Shown: piece after piece, positions 45,009 to 56,014 of the stretch
How positions within the stretch are numbered: the stretch's first letter is position 1
Layout: each line of letters starts with the position of its first letter
NCBI RefSeq assembly: GCF_023091745.1
Contig: NC_068934.1
Location: forward strand, 20,600,434-20,664,433
Length of the DNA stretch: 64,000 nt
Direction: 5' to 3'
From: Budorcas taxicolor
Taxonomy: Eukaryota; Chordata; Mammalia; Artiodactyla; Bovidae
The notes under the pieces: model-generated
Told to the model about the DNA's origin: nothing
Databases searched by the model: none
The model's input: the letters and a program-made list of their open reading frames with translations, nothing else
Translations under genes and position numbers: made by a program

Positions 45009-45945
45009 TCAGATGCTTGATTCCAAAACCTTCATGCAATTAAGACTATTGATCTGAGGTTATGTAAGATAATGGACAGCTTTCTCCCAAGTTATTATGC
45101 TGTTCAGTGCTTCATTGAATCCCAAATGATAGTAAACTGTAATGGCACATTAAACTTCTCCTTCACTCTTGACCAAGAACAAAAATGCTGAAATACAAAC
45201 TAGATTTTTCATGTGAGAAGCATTTCATGAAACCAGAATACATAACACAAAAAGAAAACAGAACCTTTCAAATCAATGTCTTGATTAATCAAATTTTCAT
45301 GTGAAGGATGTCACAGTCTTAAAAATTTAGAGCATTTCAATACAAACAACTGACAAAAATAGTGACTCTAATTCCCTCTGTGGGATCTCCTTGTTAGTAA
45401 AATGGTGCTAAAATAAGTTGTTCTAAAGCTTACATCAGGTAATGAATGCAAAAAAATTGATGTACAATTTTTTTGAGTGGCCTTTGGAATAATTTTCTGG
45501 TAGAGCTGTCACTTTGGTTTCAGCAAAACAGGTCTTTGTAGCCCAATTCATTAGCTATATTGCTTCTCTATAGACAATAAAAGAACTGCTTACATTTTTT
45601 TTTTTTTTGCCGTACTCATATGTCATTGGTCTATCCTCACATGTAGAGAGGTTACATGACTTGTAATTGTAGCTGTCAAAATGAGGGTCAGAATGTGTAT
45701 TTCACTGTCTTGCAGCTATCACTAAACTTTATCTACTTAGCCTCCAGGGGGTTCAGTGTAGTCCTGTGTCAGTGATTACCATCTAATTCTGAGAAACTCA
45801 CACCTGGAGAATGAATGAATAAACCTCTTATAAATAACATATTTTTACAGAACGTGGAAAATATTTTCTGGGCAATCTGGTAAATTAAACGTTGCATAGA
45901 GATGTTATAAAGTTTACTGTTCCTCTTCTTTAGGTATCCCCTATG
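45009..45945. other. Non-coding stretch
   Basis: No gene or clear repeat; T-run at 45595-45608. Confidence 0.45.
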
Positions 45946-46152
45946 GGTCATTCATTCACTCAGCTCATTCAGTTCAGTCACTAGTCAACTCATCCACTCA
46001 TCATTTATCCCTTCACTTGCACACCCTTATCCTATTATCTATTCATGCCTCCATTTACCTACTCATTTTCCATCCACTTATCCATCTCTGCCTTCATCCA
46101 CCTCTCTGCTCATCTACCATCCATTATGCATCCATTCATTCACCTACTCAAC
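45946..46152. repeat. Degenerate tetranucleotide repeat (CATT/CATC/ATCC-type)
   Basis: About 200 bp rich in CATTCATT, CCATCCA, CTCATC and TCCATC words with drifting phase: a decayed microsatellite of the (CATC)n/(CATT)n kind. Confidence 0.75.
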
Positions 46153-47755
46153 CCAGTAATCGAGGCAAATAGCTCAGGGCGGACATTTGAAATACAAAGA
46201 AGAGCTACATTAAGCTCATCTTAAAGATAAAAGAAGAGAAACTTAATCTCTCTTAGAGAATTGAAAAGGATATTCAGATTAATTCCAAACATTCTAATCT
46301 TTTATACACATTTAAATCATGAATTCTTAGAGTAATGTGACTGTGTATGAAAATAACTGCTCTCCCACCCAAACCACCTGGGGCAGCTTTTTTAAGTGTC
46401 TTAGCATGGGCTTCAGTGTTTTGAAATATCTGTGCGCAAATTTCAATTCCAATCTATTATTAAGAACCACTGTCTCCGAGTGTGGTTTTCACTGAGGACC
46501 ATGATTCCGTTGGCTTGCCCCATTGGAATATGCACATCCTAACTTATGCTTAACAATAGTATAAATCCCTTATATTCCCAAGACTGAGGTAACCTCAACA
46601 TCAAAATGTTACTCAAAATGTTTCATAAATGTAGCTGCTTAAATTAAACCAGTATGACCACTGATGTTAGTGAAGAGAAAGATATATTTTAGAAATGCTT
46701 TGCACTATGTCTGCAAATAGAAAATAAACCAAATCTGTGTGTGTAGTTTCAGAAGGAAGTTTCCTCTTTACTCTCCAAGAGTCAAGAACACACAAGAAGT
46801 AGTTTCCTCAATCTTCTCTCCACTGTTTTTCACTCAGGGAATTGGGGAGGTGTGGCTTTTATGAGTGATGAACTTTCAAATTTCTAAAAACTCATGAGCT
46901 CTTTTTTTTTTTAATACTCAGAAGGTTGTCCTTTTATAGCCTTTTAAAAATCTTTCTATCTTGTGACTGTTCTGCTTTAAGAAATGCGGGGCCCAGGGCA
47001 CAATTTTTGCAAGCAGTTGCGGAGTCAATCCCTGCCCCACTCTTGGGGTCTTGTATATGAAGATTTGTTTTGCATTGTAGCTGGACTAATATCTGCCTCA
47101 CATATCAATTTATCTTATGCAGGTGTGACTTAAGTGGCCTGGGGTGAGTGAGGGCAGTAATACAGGTTTCAGATATGGCTTTTGGTAGCCACAATCCCGC
47201 CTTCTAAATCCTGGAATAAGCATGTTTTATATTTCCATTCTGCTGATAGCTGTAATATTTTTAATTGGGTCAAACCATAAAGATGAAAAGTATCATTTTA
47301 GTAATATCTTCAGGGAAACCTTTAAGCGATATTTGTATACTTACATATATATGTATACACATATGCTAATTGAAACTAAATATATATTTATATACATCTA
47401 TAAAATTTCAGCACTTTTTGAAATGTGACATGACCAAATAGATCATATGAGACACTTCCTCCATCTTCTCAATTTATTCTTCAACTGGAATTACTATGGA
47501 ACTGTAGAAGAGATCAGTTTATCAACATTTGCTCATAAGCCTGATTCCAGCATAATCCTTAGTATCTCCTTACCCTTCACCTACCACATTCAGGTTATGG
47601 CTAAGCCATCTACAAATCACCTTCTCAGTATCTTTCAACTCTCTCCATTCTCTCATTTACACTTTAGCTTCTTGGTCCACATTACTACCATTTCCATCTG
47701 GATTGCTTCAGTAACTTCATGTGTAGAAAAATACTTACATGGGCAAGATTGAAAA
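46153..47755. other. Non-coding stretch, possible old repeat at 46.8-47.2 kb
   Basis: No gene. 46740-47210 has mixed composition and could be an old LTR, not recognised. 47330-47400 is an AT-dinucleotide-rich patch. Confidence 0.4.
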
Positions 47756-48555
47756 TGCTAAACTTACAAACATCTGCATAATAGGTTGGAGATTGGATTT
47801 TGGTAAGGTTTCCACTACTCACTATTAAGAGTTGCTCAGTGAGCCATACTCTTTGTGCAAACAGTATGGATTATGCTGAAACCTGCTTTCTTTCTGGGAG
47901 TTTGGAATCACTGTATGTACTAGGCAGAGGTGCACATGTCTATGTGTCTAGCCCCCAATAAAAACCTAGGGCTCCCAGATTCAGGCAAGCATTTCCAACA
48001 GAAAACATTTCACCTGTATTGTCACACCTACTGGCAGGAAGGAAGCATGTCTATGTGACTTTACTGAAAGAGAACTCTTGAAATTTTTTTCCTTGTGTTC
48101 TCAGGTTTTGCCTTTATGCCCTTTTCCCCTTTGCTTACTCGGAGAAGGCAATGGCACCCCACTCCAGTACTCTTGCCTGGAAAATCCCATGCACGGAGGA
48201 GCCTGGTAGGCTGCAGTCCATGGGGTCGTGAAGAGTCGGACACGACTGAGCGATTTCACTTTCACTTTTCACTTTCATGCATTGGAGAAGGAAATGGCAA
48301 CCCACTCCAGTATTCTTGCCTGGAGAATCCCAGGGACGGGGGAGCCTGGTGGGCTGCATAGTCCAGTCTATGGGGTCGCACAGAGTCGGACACGACTGAA
48401 GCGACTTAGCAGCAGCAGCAGCCTTTGCTTACTTATCTTGCTCTGTATCTTTTGGCTGTAATAAAACCATAGTCATGAGTATGACTAGATGCTGAGTCTC
48501 ATGAATCTTCCTGTAAAGTCATGCAACCCTGGGAAGGTCCTGGGGACTTCCGACA
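47756..48555 (+). mobile_element. MLT2-like (ERVL group) solo LTR, sense, split by a BOV-A2
   Basis: Ordered landmarks of an ERVL-type LTR: 'AATAAAAACCTAGGGCTCCC', 'CACCTGTATTGTCACACCTA', 'CTATGTGACTTTACTGAAAG', 'TTGCTCTGTATC', 'GGCTGTAATAAAACCATAGT' (poly(A) signal near 48460) and the end 'GGTCCTGGGGACTTCCGACA'. The 5' end is approximate. A BOV-A2 at 48140-48421 interrupts it. No internal viral genes. Confidence 0.7.
48140..48421 (+). mobile_element. BOV-A2 SINE, full length, sense, with target-site duplication
   Basis: Starts CGGAGAAGGCAATGGCACCC, has two monomers and ends GACTTAGCAGCAGCAGCAG. A perfect 12-bp duplication CCTTTGCTTACT lies at 48128-48139 and 48422-48433. One of the least diverged SINEs here and the only BOV-A2 in sense orientation in the window. 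Confidence 0.95.
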
Positions 48556-48639
48556 TCTTTGAACTGGTTTTCCTTCCTCTAAGTTGCCCTCTCTCTGAAA
48601 ACAAAACACGTCTCTGTGATGATTTGCCCTGTAAATGTT

Positions 48640-48815
48640 TTTTTTTTTTAATAAACTTTTAATTTCATATTGGAGTATAGCCAATTAATAATGTTGTGAT
48701 AGTTTCAGGTGGACAGCAAAAGGACTCAGCCATACATATACATGTATACATTCTCTCCCATATTCCCCTCCCATCCAAGCTGCCACATAACATTGAGCAG
48801 TTCCCTGTGCCCTTT
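48640..48815 (-). mobile_element. L1 LINE 3' end, antisense
   Basis: T-run (tail complement) at 48640-48649, then 'CATATTGGAGTATAGCCAAT', 'AATAATGTTGTGATAGTTTC' and 'CATACATATACATGTATACA', the reverse complement of the ruminant L1 3' UTR. About 170 bp. Confidence 0.85.
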
Positions 48816-48863
48816 GAATATTTTGATTAAAACATTTCAATATGTTCTATTACTGTAGAACTA

Positions 48864-49299
48864 GGGTTGACAAACTTATTTCTGTAAAGGGCCAGATACT
48901 TTGGAGGGTCATATAGTCTCTTCACAACTACTTAACTCTGTCTTGGTAGCAAAAGCAGCCATAGACAGTAAATAAACAAATGAATATAGCTGTATTCTGA
49001 TACAAGGTGATTTTTGGACACTGAAGTTAAATTTCATATAATGTTTAACCCTACTGAGATATTATTCTGCATTTTATTTTTTTAAATCATGTAAAAACAC
49101 AAAACCCATTTCTAACATTCAGGCTATATAAGAACATGTAATGGCTATAGAATTGCCTATAGCACTATAGCATTAAGTCGCCTATAGCATTAAGTATAGA
49201 GGAGTGTCTCCAGACCTGAGAGCCAAGAAAGAGGAGAGAGTGCTAATGAGTTTGGAACTTGATTGCATAGAATTGGCTATAGTTTGTTCACCACTCTCC
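48864..49299 (+). mobile_element. hAT-Charlie-type MITE, complete but interrupted
   Basis: 'GGGTTGACAAACTTATTTCT', 'GTAAAGGGCCAGATACTTTG', 'CTCTTCACAACTACTTAACT', 'AGCAGCCATAGACAGTAAAT' and the terminal 'GGCTATAGTTTGTTCACCAC' match the same family as 30.7 kb. Flanks TAGAACTA (48856-48863) and TAGAATTA (49300-49307) look like the 8-bp target duplication with one change. A 111-bp foreign segment sits at 49156-49266. Confidence 0.75.
49188..49267 (+). repeat. 80-bp dispersed duplicate, copy 1 (inside the hAT MITE)
   Basis: CATTAAGTATAGAGGAGTGT... to ...CTTGATTGCA, about 94% identical (five differences that I count) to 50173-50252. Confidence 0.88.
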
Positions 49300-49353
49300 T
49301 AGAATTAAAGACAAAATCCTGAACATACCCTAAAACCCCACATTATCTCAATA

Positions 49354-49569
49354 CAGTTGACTTTTGAACAGCACAGATATGAATCTGTATAGGTCCACTT
49401 ATACTTGAATTTTTTCCAATAATATGTATTACAGTACTATAGGGTCTGCAGTTGTCTGAATCAGTGGATATTGAACTCCAGATAAAGGAGGGTTGACTGT
49501 AAAGTTATAAGTGGAGTTTTGACTGCATAGGGTTGGCACCCCATCTGCACGCTGTTCAAGGGTCATCTG
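49354..49569 (+). mobile_element. Tigger2-like (Tc1-mariner) MITE, complete
   Basis: Terminal inverted repeats CAGTTGACTTTTGAACAGC at the left end and GCTGTTCAAGGGTCATCTG at the right end. Interior 'GTCCACTTATACTTGAATTT' and 'GAGGGTTGACTGTAAAGTTA' are as in Tigger2-type elements. About 216 bp, next to a TA on the left as expected. Confidence 0.8.
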
Positions 49570-50436
49570 TTCCCTACCTACTGCTCTAACTATCTCTCTC
49601 ACTCTGCCCTCCTTCACCTTGGCTGTTACACGCACAGTAAGCTCACAGATCCTGGAGTTCCATGCTCGCTCTACTTCTGGGTGGTGGGCATGCCTAACCC
49701 GCTGCTTTGAACTCTTCCCCTAGTCAAATAGCATTTGCTTTTTTATTTCATCTCAGTCATCCCTTCCTTATCGTAACTCCAAGGACAACAGATAACACTG
49801 TTAACTCCCTGAACACTGGGTACAGGTTTGTCTCAGTCCTTCTCATTGGTTAAATCCATTTGTGTAACTCTGCTCAATACTGTTTCATCTACTAGGTCAT
49901 ATGCTACATGTCAATAAGGTATAGTGTTTGTTAATGTACACCTTTGTCCCTCCAATACTTTAGACAGTATTTGGCACAGGGTTTTCTCTCAAAATGCATG
50001 TGTTAGATTAGCTCATCAATATTTATGGTGTGTTTGGTGCTTACCTAGTTACTAGAGACACAAAGTAAAATGTAATTGAAAAGTTAACAGATATTAACTT
50101 AGATGAAATATATAATTTAGATGTAATTTAGTAAGCACTGAAATATACATATGTGTATATATTTATATGGCTCATTAAGCATAGAGGAGTGTTTCCAGAC
50201 CTGAGAGCCCAGAAAGAGGAGAGAGTGCTAATGAGGATGGAACTTGATTGCATTTTAGAGGCTAAGTAGGGGTTGGTGAGATAGATGAATAGGAAAAAAA
50301 ACTGAGGAGCTTAGAACTTGAGAATACAAACATTAGGAAAAAAAAAAAAAGACTTTTAATATAATGTAGGAAGACAGAATGGCCCCATACCTCAACCTAG
50401 GGATTCAGGAAAGGTTTTAAGGAGAAAACAACACCT
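49570..50436. other. Non-coding stretch holding the donor of the 80-bp duplicate
   Basis: No gene. Possible L2 remnants near 49960-50060 (low confidence). 50173-50252 is copied at 49188. A-run at 50338-50351. Confidence 0.4.
50173..50252 (+). repeat. 80-bp dispersed duplicate, copy 2 (probable source)
   Basis: Sits in otherwise unassigned sequence with no flanking direct repeats, unlike copy 1, and so is the more likely source. Confidence 0.8.
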
Positions 50437-50450
50437 GAGCACTAGTTTTA

Positions 50451-50738
50451 TTTATTTTTTTATTCTTTTTTTTTTTTTTTTAACTTTACAATACTGTATT
50501 GGTTTTGCTATACATCAACATGAATCCGCCACGGGTGTACATAAGTTCCCACTCCTGAACCCCCCTCCCACCTCCCTCCCCATACCATCCTTCTGGGTTA
50601 TCCCAGTGCACCAGCCCCAAGCATCCTGTATCCTGCATTGAACCTATGCGATTCATTTCTTATATGATATTATACATGTTTCAATGCCATTCTCCCAAAT
50701 CATCCCACCCTATCATCCCACCCTCTCCATCTCCCACA
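50451..50738 (-). mobile_element. L1 LINE 3' end, antisense, with target-site duplication
   Basis: T-run (tail complement) at 50466-50482, then the reverse complement of the young ruminant L1 3' UTR ('AATACTGTATTGGTTTTGCT', 'AACATGAATCCGCC', 'CAGCCCCAAGCATCCTGTAT'). A perfect 14-bp duplication GAGCACTAGTTTTA lies at 50437-50450 and 50739-50752. Confidence 0.93.
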
Positions 50739-50752
50739 GAGCACTAGTTTTA

Positions 50753-51499
50753 AAAATGAGTAAGAATTGACCAAGTTTTCCAGAATGGTGGTGTGACAAG
50801 CCCTGTGACATCTTCAATGAAATAATCATTTGATAGATGAAAAATATTTTTTAAAGCCATTCAAGGTCAATAACGGTTTATAGACAATTAACAAACGAAT
50901 ATTTTAAAAACTGACTAAATCTTGTTCACAATAACTAGGTCTACGGCAATTTAATCACCTTCTTGTAAGAGTCTCTAACCTGTATGATGAAAACTCTTAA
51001 GTGTTCTACTGTAGGAGAGTAAAGCCAAGAAGACAGTTTCCTCTCCCCTAAGCTAAGTCTGTGACTATGGTTTCATCCTGTCAGGAACAGGCAAACAGTA
51101 TTTCTCATCAGCCTGTAGGACTGGGTGATAAAAGCTCTGTTTTGAGTATAACAAAGAAAGAATGCTGGGGCTTGATTCTCCCCAAATCCCCATCTCAGCT
51201 CACAATGCCGAGGTTCTTCCCAGGGAGGAGCAAGCCAAGAAGACCAAACGCTAACTGTTCTCAGTCATGCCCACTTGTAGAGCATGTCACTCAGGGAGAA
51301 ATGGGCAGCTGTCTTCCCCTTCAGCCCAGGTGCAGTGGTACACAGTTTCTGCCCAAGGGGAGAAGCAGGCCTTAGTGATCATGAGCTCTGCAATATGCTT
51401 GAAAGTGCTGATTTTAGAAGGGAGCTAAAATAATTTCATGCCTGAGGTCATTGTAGAAAACAAGGAAGGGGTTTAAAAAGAAAGTGGTGACCTCCTGAT
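50753..51499. other. Non-coding stretch
   Basis: 51050-51380 has balanced composition and an open frame without homology; it may be the 5' part of the ancient L1 that follows. No gene called. Confidence 0.35.
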
Positions 51500-52858
51500 A
51501 CTCCTAAGAAAAAAGGAAACCACAGAGCAGCCAGAAGTTTCACAAAGAAAACCGGGGAAAGAGGCAGTCTGAAAGAGTCCTCCTGGGATTACTCACAATT
51601 CTGGGTGTCAAGACTATATACACATGTACTGGGCTACACTCACTCAGGATCGCTTAGAGAAAAACATAGACAGATTGGAACTCTTTCCTCAGTCACAAGC
51701 AGATTCATCAGCCAAAGGCAGAAGTCTCAACAGCACCAAGGGCTTAGGTACAACTTCTGACCAAACACTAAAAAAACAAACTACAAGCCCCTCTGACCCA
51801 GGACAACTCCCCAGAAGCAAGGTTAATGAATAAATCCTAATCAACACTGATGATATGGAAGAATGGAAGACTGTGTCCATGTCAAAGGCTGTGACCTATT
51901 CGGATGAAGAAAAAAGGAAACTTTCAAGGTACTAGTTCCTGGACGAGTGAGTCAAACTTGTAAATTCCTTGAGCTACGAACACAGCTTATTTACACCTTT
52001 TGAAGGTTCAACAGTAAAGGGTGAACATCTTTAACCAACAAGTTCCATTATGTTAGACCAGGAGGGGCTCCTGGGTAATCAATCTGAAAGGAAAATATGA
52101 GCAGGACCATCCAAGGCTATACAGTGAAAGAAAAAATAGGCCTCATAGGTTTAGTTTAATGAAATCACTAAATAAATAATGAACAAGCAAACAATAAGAG
52201 CAAATCTCAGGAGAGGCAGAGAATCAATAATGAGATTCAGTACAATATATTATCTAAAATATCCAATTTTCAACAATAAAATTGTACAACATGCAAATAA
52301 AAAAGAATGTATATCTCATACACAGGTTTAAAAAAGGCAATAGGAATTGTCTTTGAGGCAGCCCAGACAGTGGGCACAAGATGAAGAATTCAAAAGAGTT
52401 ACTATAAAACATGTTAGAAGAAATAAAGGAAACAATGCTTAAATAATTAAATGAAGATATGGTAACAATGCCTTATCAAATAAAAAACAGCAATTATGAG
52501 ACTGGAATTATTCAAAAGAATAAAATGAAAGTTATGGAGTCAAAAGTACAATAACTCAATGGAAACAAAATCACGAGTGAGCTCAACACCATATTAAGAA
52601 AGAATGAAGACCAGAAGACAGTGTGATGATGTACCCAAAAGAGCGAAGGAGAAAAAGTCACCCAAGAATCTTGTACACGGTAAACCTATCTTTCAAAAAG
52701 GAAGATAAAATATGAATATTCCTAGATAAAGGGGGAATTTGAAGAATTCTTTTTTTGAGCTAGTAGGTCTAAAACCCTCAAGTTAGTTTTTTTAGACCTA
52801 AAGCAAGTGATGAAAGATTCAAATACACATGGGAAAAAAAGGAGCACTGAAAAGTTAT
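51500..52858 (+). mobile_element. Ancient L1 (L1M-type) 5' UTR and ORF1-proximal region, sense
   Basis: 'AAAATATCCAATTTTCAACA', 'ATACACAGGTTTAAAAAAGG', 'TTTGAGGCAGCCCAGA' and 'AAAGTACAATAACTCAATGG' follow the order of mammalian L1M 5' sequences. The upstream limit is uncertain. Cut at the right by a BovB insertion. Confidence 0.65.
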
Positions 52859-52860
52859 TT

Positions 52861-53800
52861 CAGTTCAGTTCAGTCGCTTAATCGTGTCCAGCTCTTCGCA
52901 ACCCCATGAATCGCAGCACGCCAGGCCTCCCTGTCCATCACCAACTCCCAGAGTTCACTCAGACTCACGTCCATCGAGTCCGTGATGCCATCCAGCCATC
53001 TCATCCTTGGTCGTCCCCTTCTCCTCCTGCCCCCAATCCCTCCCAGCATCAGAGTCTTTTCCAATGAGTCAACTCTTCGCATCAGGTGGCCAAAGTACTG
53101 GAGTTTCAGCTTTAGCATCATTCCTTCCAAAGAAATCCCAGGGCTGTTCTCCTTCAGAATGGACTGGTTGGATCTCCTTGCAGTCCAAGGGACTCTCAAG
53201 AGTCTTCTCCAACACCACAGTGCAAAAGCATCAATTCTTCGGCACTCAGCCTTCTTCACAGTTCAACTCTCACATCCATACATGACCACAGGAAAAACCA
53301 TAGCCTTGACTGGACGGACCTTAGTCGGCAAAGTAATGTCTCTGCTTTTGAATATGCTATCTAGGTTGGTCATAACTTTTCTTCCAAGGAGTAAGCGTCT
53401 TTTAATTTCATGGCTGCAGTCACCATCTGCAGTGATTTTGGAGCCCAAAAAAATAAAGTCTGACACTGTTTCTACTGTTTCCCCATCTATTTTCCATGAA
53501 GTGATGGGACTGGATGCCATGATGTTCATTTTCTGAATGTTGAGCTTTAAGCCAACTTTTTCGCTCTCCTTTTTCACTTTCATCAAGAGGCTTTTTAGCT
53601 CCTCTTCACTTTCTGCCATAATGGTGGTGTCATCTGCGTATCTGAGGTTATTGATATTTCTCCCAGCAATCTTGATTCCAGCTTGTGTTTCTTCCAGTCC
53701 AGCGTTTCTCATGATGTACTCTGCATATAAGTTAAATAAGCAGGGTGACAATATACAGCCTTGACACACTCCTTTTCCCACTTGGAACCAGTCTGTTGTT
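52861..53800 (-). mobile_element. BovB LINE, young 5'-truncated antisense copy
   Basis: The least damaged BovB in the window. The minus-strand frame 53263-53841 runs from the RT palm ('GVCQGCILSPCLFNLYAEYI') through an intact YADD box ('NNLRYADDTTIMAESEEELK') to 'VVMYGCES', where a TGG tryptophan codon has become TGA (53263-53265). The next frame, 52870-53259, continues to the normal C-terminus ('KSWTRLSD'). It lacks the endonuclease and N-terminal RT, so it cannot act. Flanks GAAAAGTTAT (left, about 52849) and GAAAAGGTAT (right, 53801) look like a duplication with one mismatch. Confidence 0.92.
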
Positions 53801-54121
53801 CCGAAAAGGTATGTAGTGATTATAAAAGAGTATATTTCCATCTTTTTTTTTTCTTCTTTTAACTAATTATAAACAATTGCATAAACTATACAGATTTCCC
53901 TTGCTATTCAGAATCTCACTTTATGCCACTTTACTTTATGAAAGATACTACGTTAGTATCTGTTTTTCCAAACTGAAAGGAATGTGAATGTTTTATCTCA
54001 ACTTGTTTTGTGTATCTATTGGCAAGATGTGTCCTAAGGCAACTGCTTTTTCACATTATTCCATTATCAGCTTAGGAAAAATTTCATATAAATGCTCTAC
54101 TTTCCAATAGCAGAGGAAGCT
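53801..54121. other. Non-coding stretch
   Basis: 'GAATCTCACTTTATGCCACT' and 'GATACTACGTTAGTATCTGT' hint at an old DNA transposon fragment that I could not name. No gene. Confidence 0.35.
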
Positions 54122-54200
54122 AATATACACACACACACACACAAACATATATGCATTTTATATACACACACACACACGTATATTTAATGTGTGTGTGTTA
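54122..54200. repeat. CA/TG dinucleotide microsatellites
   Basis: (AC)n at about 54125-54143 and 54163-54177, then (TG)n at 54187-54198, separated by AT-rich spacers. Confidence 0.88.
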
Positions 54201-54399
54201 GTAGCACAGTTGCGTCCAACTCTTTGTGACCCCATAAACAATATCCAGCCAGCTCTTCTATCCATGAAATTCTCCAGGCAAGAATACTGGAGTAGGTTTA
54301 CATTTCCTTCTCTAGGAGATTTGCCGACCCAGAGATTGAACCTGAGTCTCCTGCATTTCAGGCAGGCAGATTTTTACCACCTGAGCTACCAGGGAAGCC
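54201..54399 (-). mobile_element. Bov-tA SINE, antisense
   Basis: The minus strand starts GGCTTCCCTGGTAGCTCAGG and ends in the BovB-derived part, abutting the TG microsatellite. Followed on the right by a TATAGA-type simple repeat (54414-54460). Confidence 0.88.
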
Positions 54400-54699
54400 A
54401 AAAAGAGAGGATTATAGATATAGATATACATATATGTATAGATATATAGATATATGAATTGCATTGTTGGTCATGTAACAAATAGAAAGGTAATATATTT
54501 GAAAATAATAGCATATAAGTAGAAACAAAGCTGAACTGTAGTAATAAATTGATAACTTTGGTAACTTAAATTCACAGGAATAGTAAAAAAGAGAAGCTGA
54601 AGTTTCAAATAAAAAGGCTAATAAAATGCATTTTTTAATTCTTTAATTGCTTTACTTTCTTCTCTTAAATTCTTTAAAGACAAAAAACATACATAGTTA
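54400..54699. other. Non-coding stretch starting with a TATAGA-type simple repeat
   Basis: Degenerate (TATAGA)n at 54414-54460, then AT-rich sequence with no recognised feature. Confidence 0.5.
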
Positions 54700-55074
54700 A
54701 AATATGAATAAAAATAATAGAGAAGAGTGTGTGTGGAGAAAATGAAGCTATATAGGTGTAAGTTTTCTATCCTTCACTGGAAATAAGTTAATATGAATCC
54801 AAAGTAGATACTGATAATTTGATGTGTATTGTAAGCCCTAGAAGAAACATTAGAAACACAGCTTAAAAAATATAGTTAATAAAAAGGAATTGAACTATTA
54901 CATTAGAAGATAATGCATTATACAAAAGAAGGCAATAAAATGAGCACAGCAATAACAAAATAGTCATGAGGCACAGATAGTTGACACACACTTAAATTCA
55001 AACATATACATAATAACACTAAATGTGAATGGATAAAACAATTCAACCAGAATACAGAGATTCTCATCTGTAGA
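54700..55074 (+). mobile_element. Ancient L1 (L1M-type) fragment, sense
   Basis: 'GTAAGCCCTAGAAGAAACAT', 'AAAGAAGGCAATAAAATGAG', 'AATAACACTAAATGTGAATG' and 'AAAACAATTCAACCAGAATA' match the ORF2-proximal 5' part of old L1 elements. Cut by the following BovB. Confidence 0.6.
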
Positions 55075-55075
55075 A

Positions 55076-56014
55076 CTGTTAGGACTGTACATGGAATAAC
55101 AGACTGGTACGTCAAGGCTGTATATTGTCACCCTGCTTATTTAACTTATATGCAGAATACATCATGAGAAATGCTGGGCTGGAGGAAGCACAAGCTGGAA
55201 TCAAGATTGCTGGGAGAAATATCAATAACCTCAGATATGCAGATGATACCACCCTAACGGCGGAAAGTGAAGAAGACCTAAAGAGCCTCTTGAAAGTGAA
55301 AGAGGAAAATGAAAATGTTGGTTGAAGTTTCAACATTCAGAAAATTAAGATCATGGCATCCGGTCCCATCACTTCATAGCAAGTACATGGAGAAACAGTG
55401 GAAACAGTGAGAGACTTCATTTTGGGGGGCTCTGAAATCACTGCAGATGGTGATTGCAGCCATGAAATTAACAGACGCTTACTTCTTGGAAGGAAAGTTG
55501 TGACCAACCTAGATAGCATATTCAAAAACAGAGACATTACTTTGCCAACAAAGGTCTGTCTAGTCAAGGCTATGTTTTTTCCAGTAGTTATGTATGGATG
55601 TGAGAGTTGGACTATAAAGAAAGCTGAGTGCCGAAGAATTGATGCTTTTGAACTGTGGTGTTGGAGAAGACTCTTGAGAGTCCCTTGGACTGCAAGGAGA
55701 TCCAACCAATCCATTCTAAAGGAGATCAGTCCTGGGTGTTCACTGGAAGGACTGATGCTAAAGCTGAAACTCCAATACTTCGGCCACCTGATGCAAAGAG
55801 CTGACTCATTTGAAAAGACCCTGATGGTGGGAAAGATTGAGGGCAGGAGGAGAAGGGGACGACAGAGGATGAGATGGTTGGATGGCATCACTGATTAAAA
55901 TGACAAGAGTTTAGGTAGGCTCCGGGAGTTGGTGCTGGACAGGGAGGCCTGGCGTGCTGCAGCTCATGGGGTCACAAAGAGTCGGACACGACTGAGCAAC
56001 TGAACTGAACTGAA
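55076..56014 (+). mobile_element. BovB LINE, 5'-truncated sense copy
   Basis: Frame 55125-55325 has the YADD box ('NNLRYADDTTLTAESEEDLK'). Frame 55398-55898 continues from 'SEITADGDCSHEI' to 'RMRWLDGITD'. A short internal deletion removes the bases after 'ACAGACTGG' near 55105. The tail GACTGAGCAACTGAACTGA is at 55990. Opposite in orientation to the copy at 52.9-53.8 kb. Confidence 0.9.

Noticed and set aside
45946..46152. Tetranucleotide-rich region as a possible CRISPR-like or regularly spaced array
   Set aside because: Repeat units are four bases, contiguous and drifting; there are no spacers and the genome is mammalian.
48095..48461. Overlapping open frames on both strands at 48.1-48.4 kb
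   Set aside because: They fall within a BOV-A2 SINE, which has no coding function.
51061..51375. 104-codon frame at 51.1 kb
   Set aside because: No homology recognised, no splice context, and it borders an ancient L1; treated as chance.
52982..53536. 184-codon plus-strand frame over the same BovB
   Set aside because: Antisense shadow of the BovB reverse transcriptase; the same serine/leucine-rich shadow recurs over every BovB copy in the window (for example 27724-28389, 40665-41189, 55337-55891).
53263..53841. 192-codon minus-strand frame that could be read as a reverse transcriptase gene
   Set aside because: It is the middle of a truncated BovB LINE, lacks the endonuclease and N-terminal RT, and ends at a premature TGA. 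Annotated as mobile element remnant, not as a gene.
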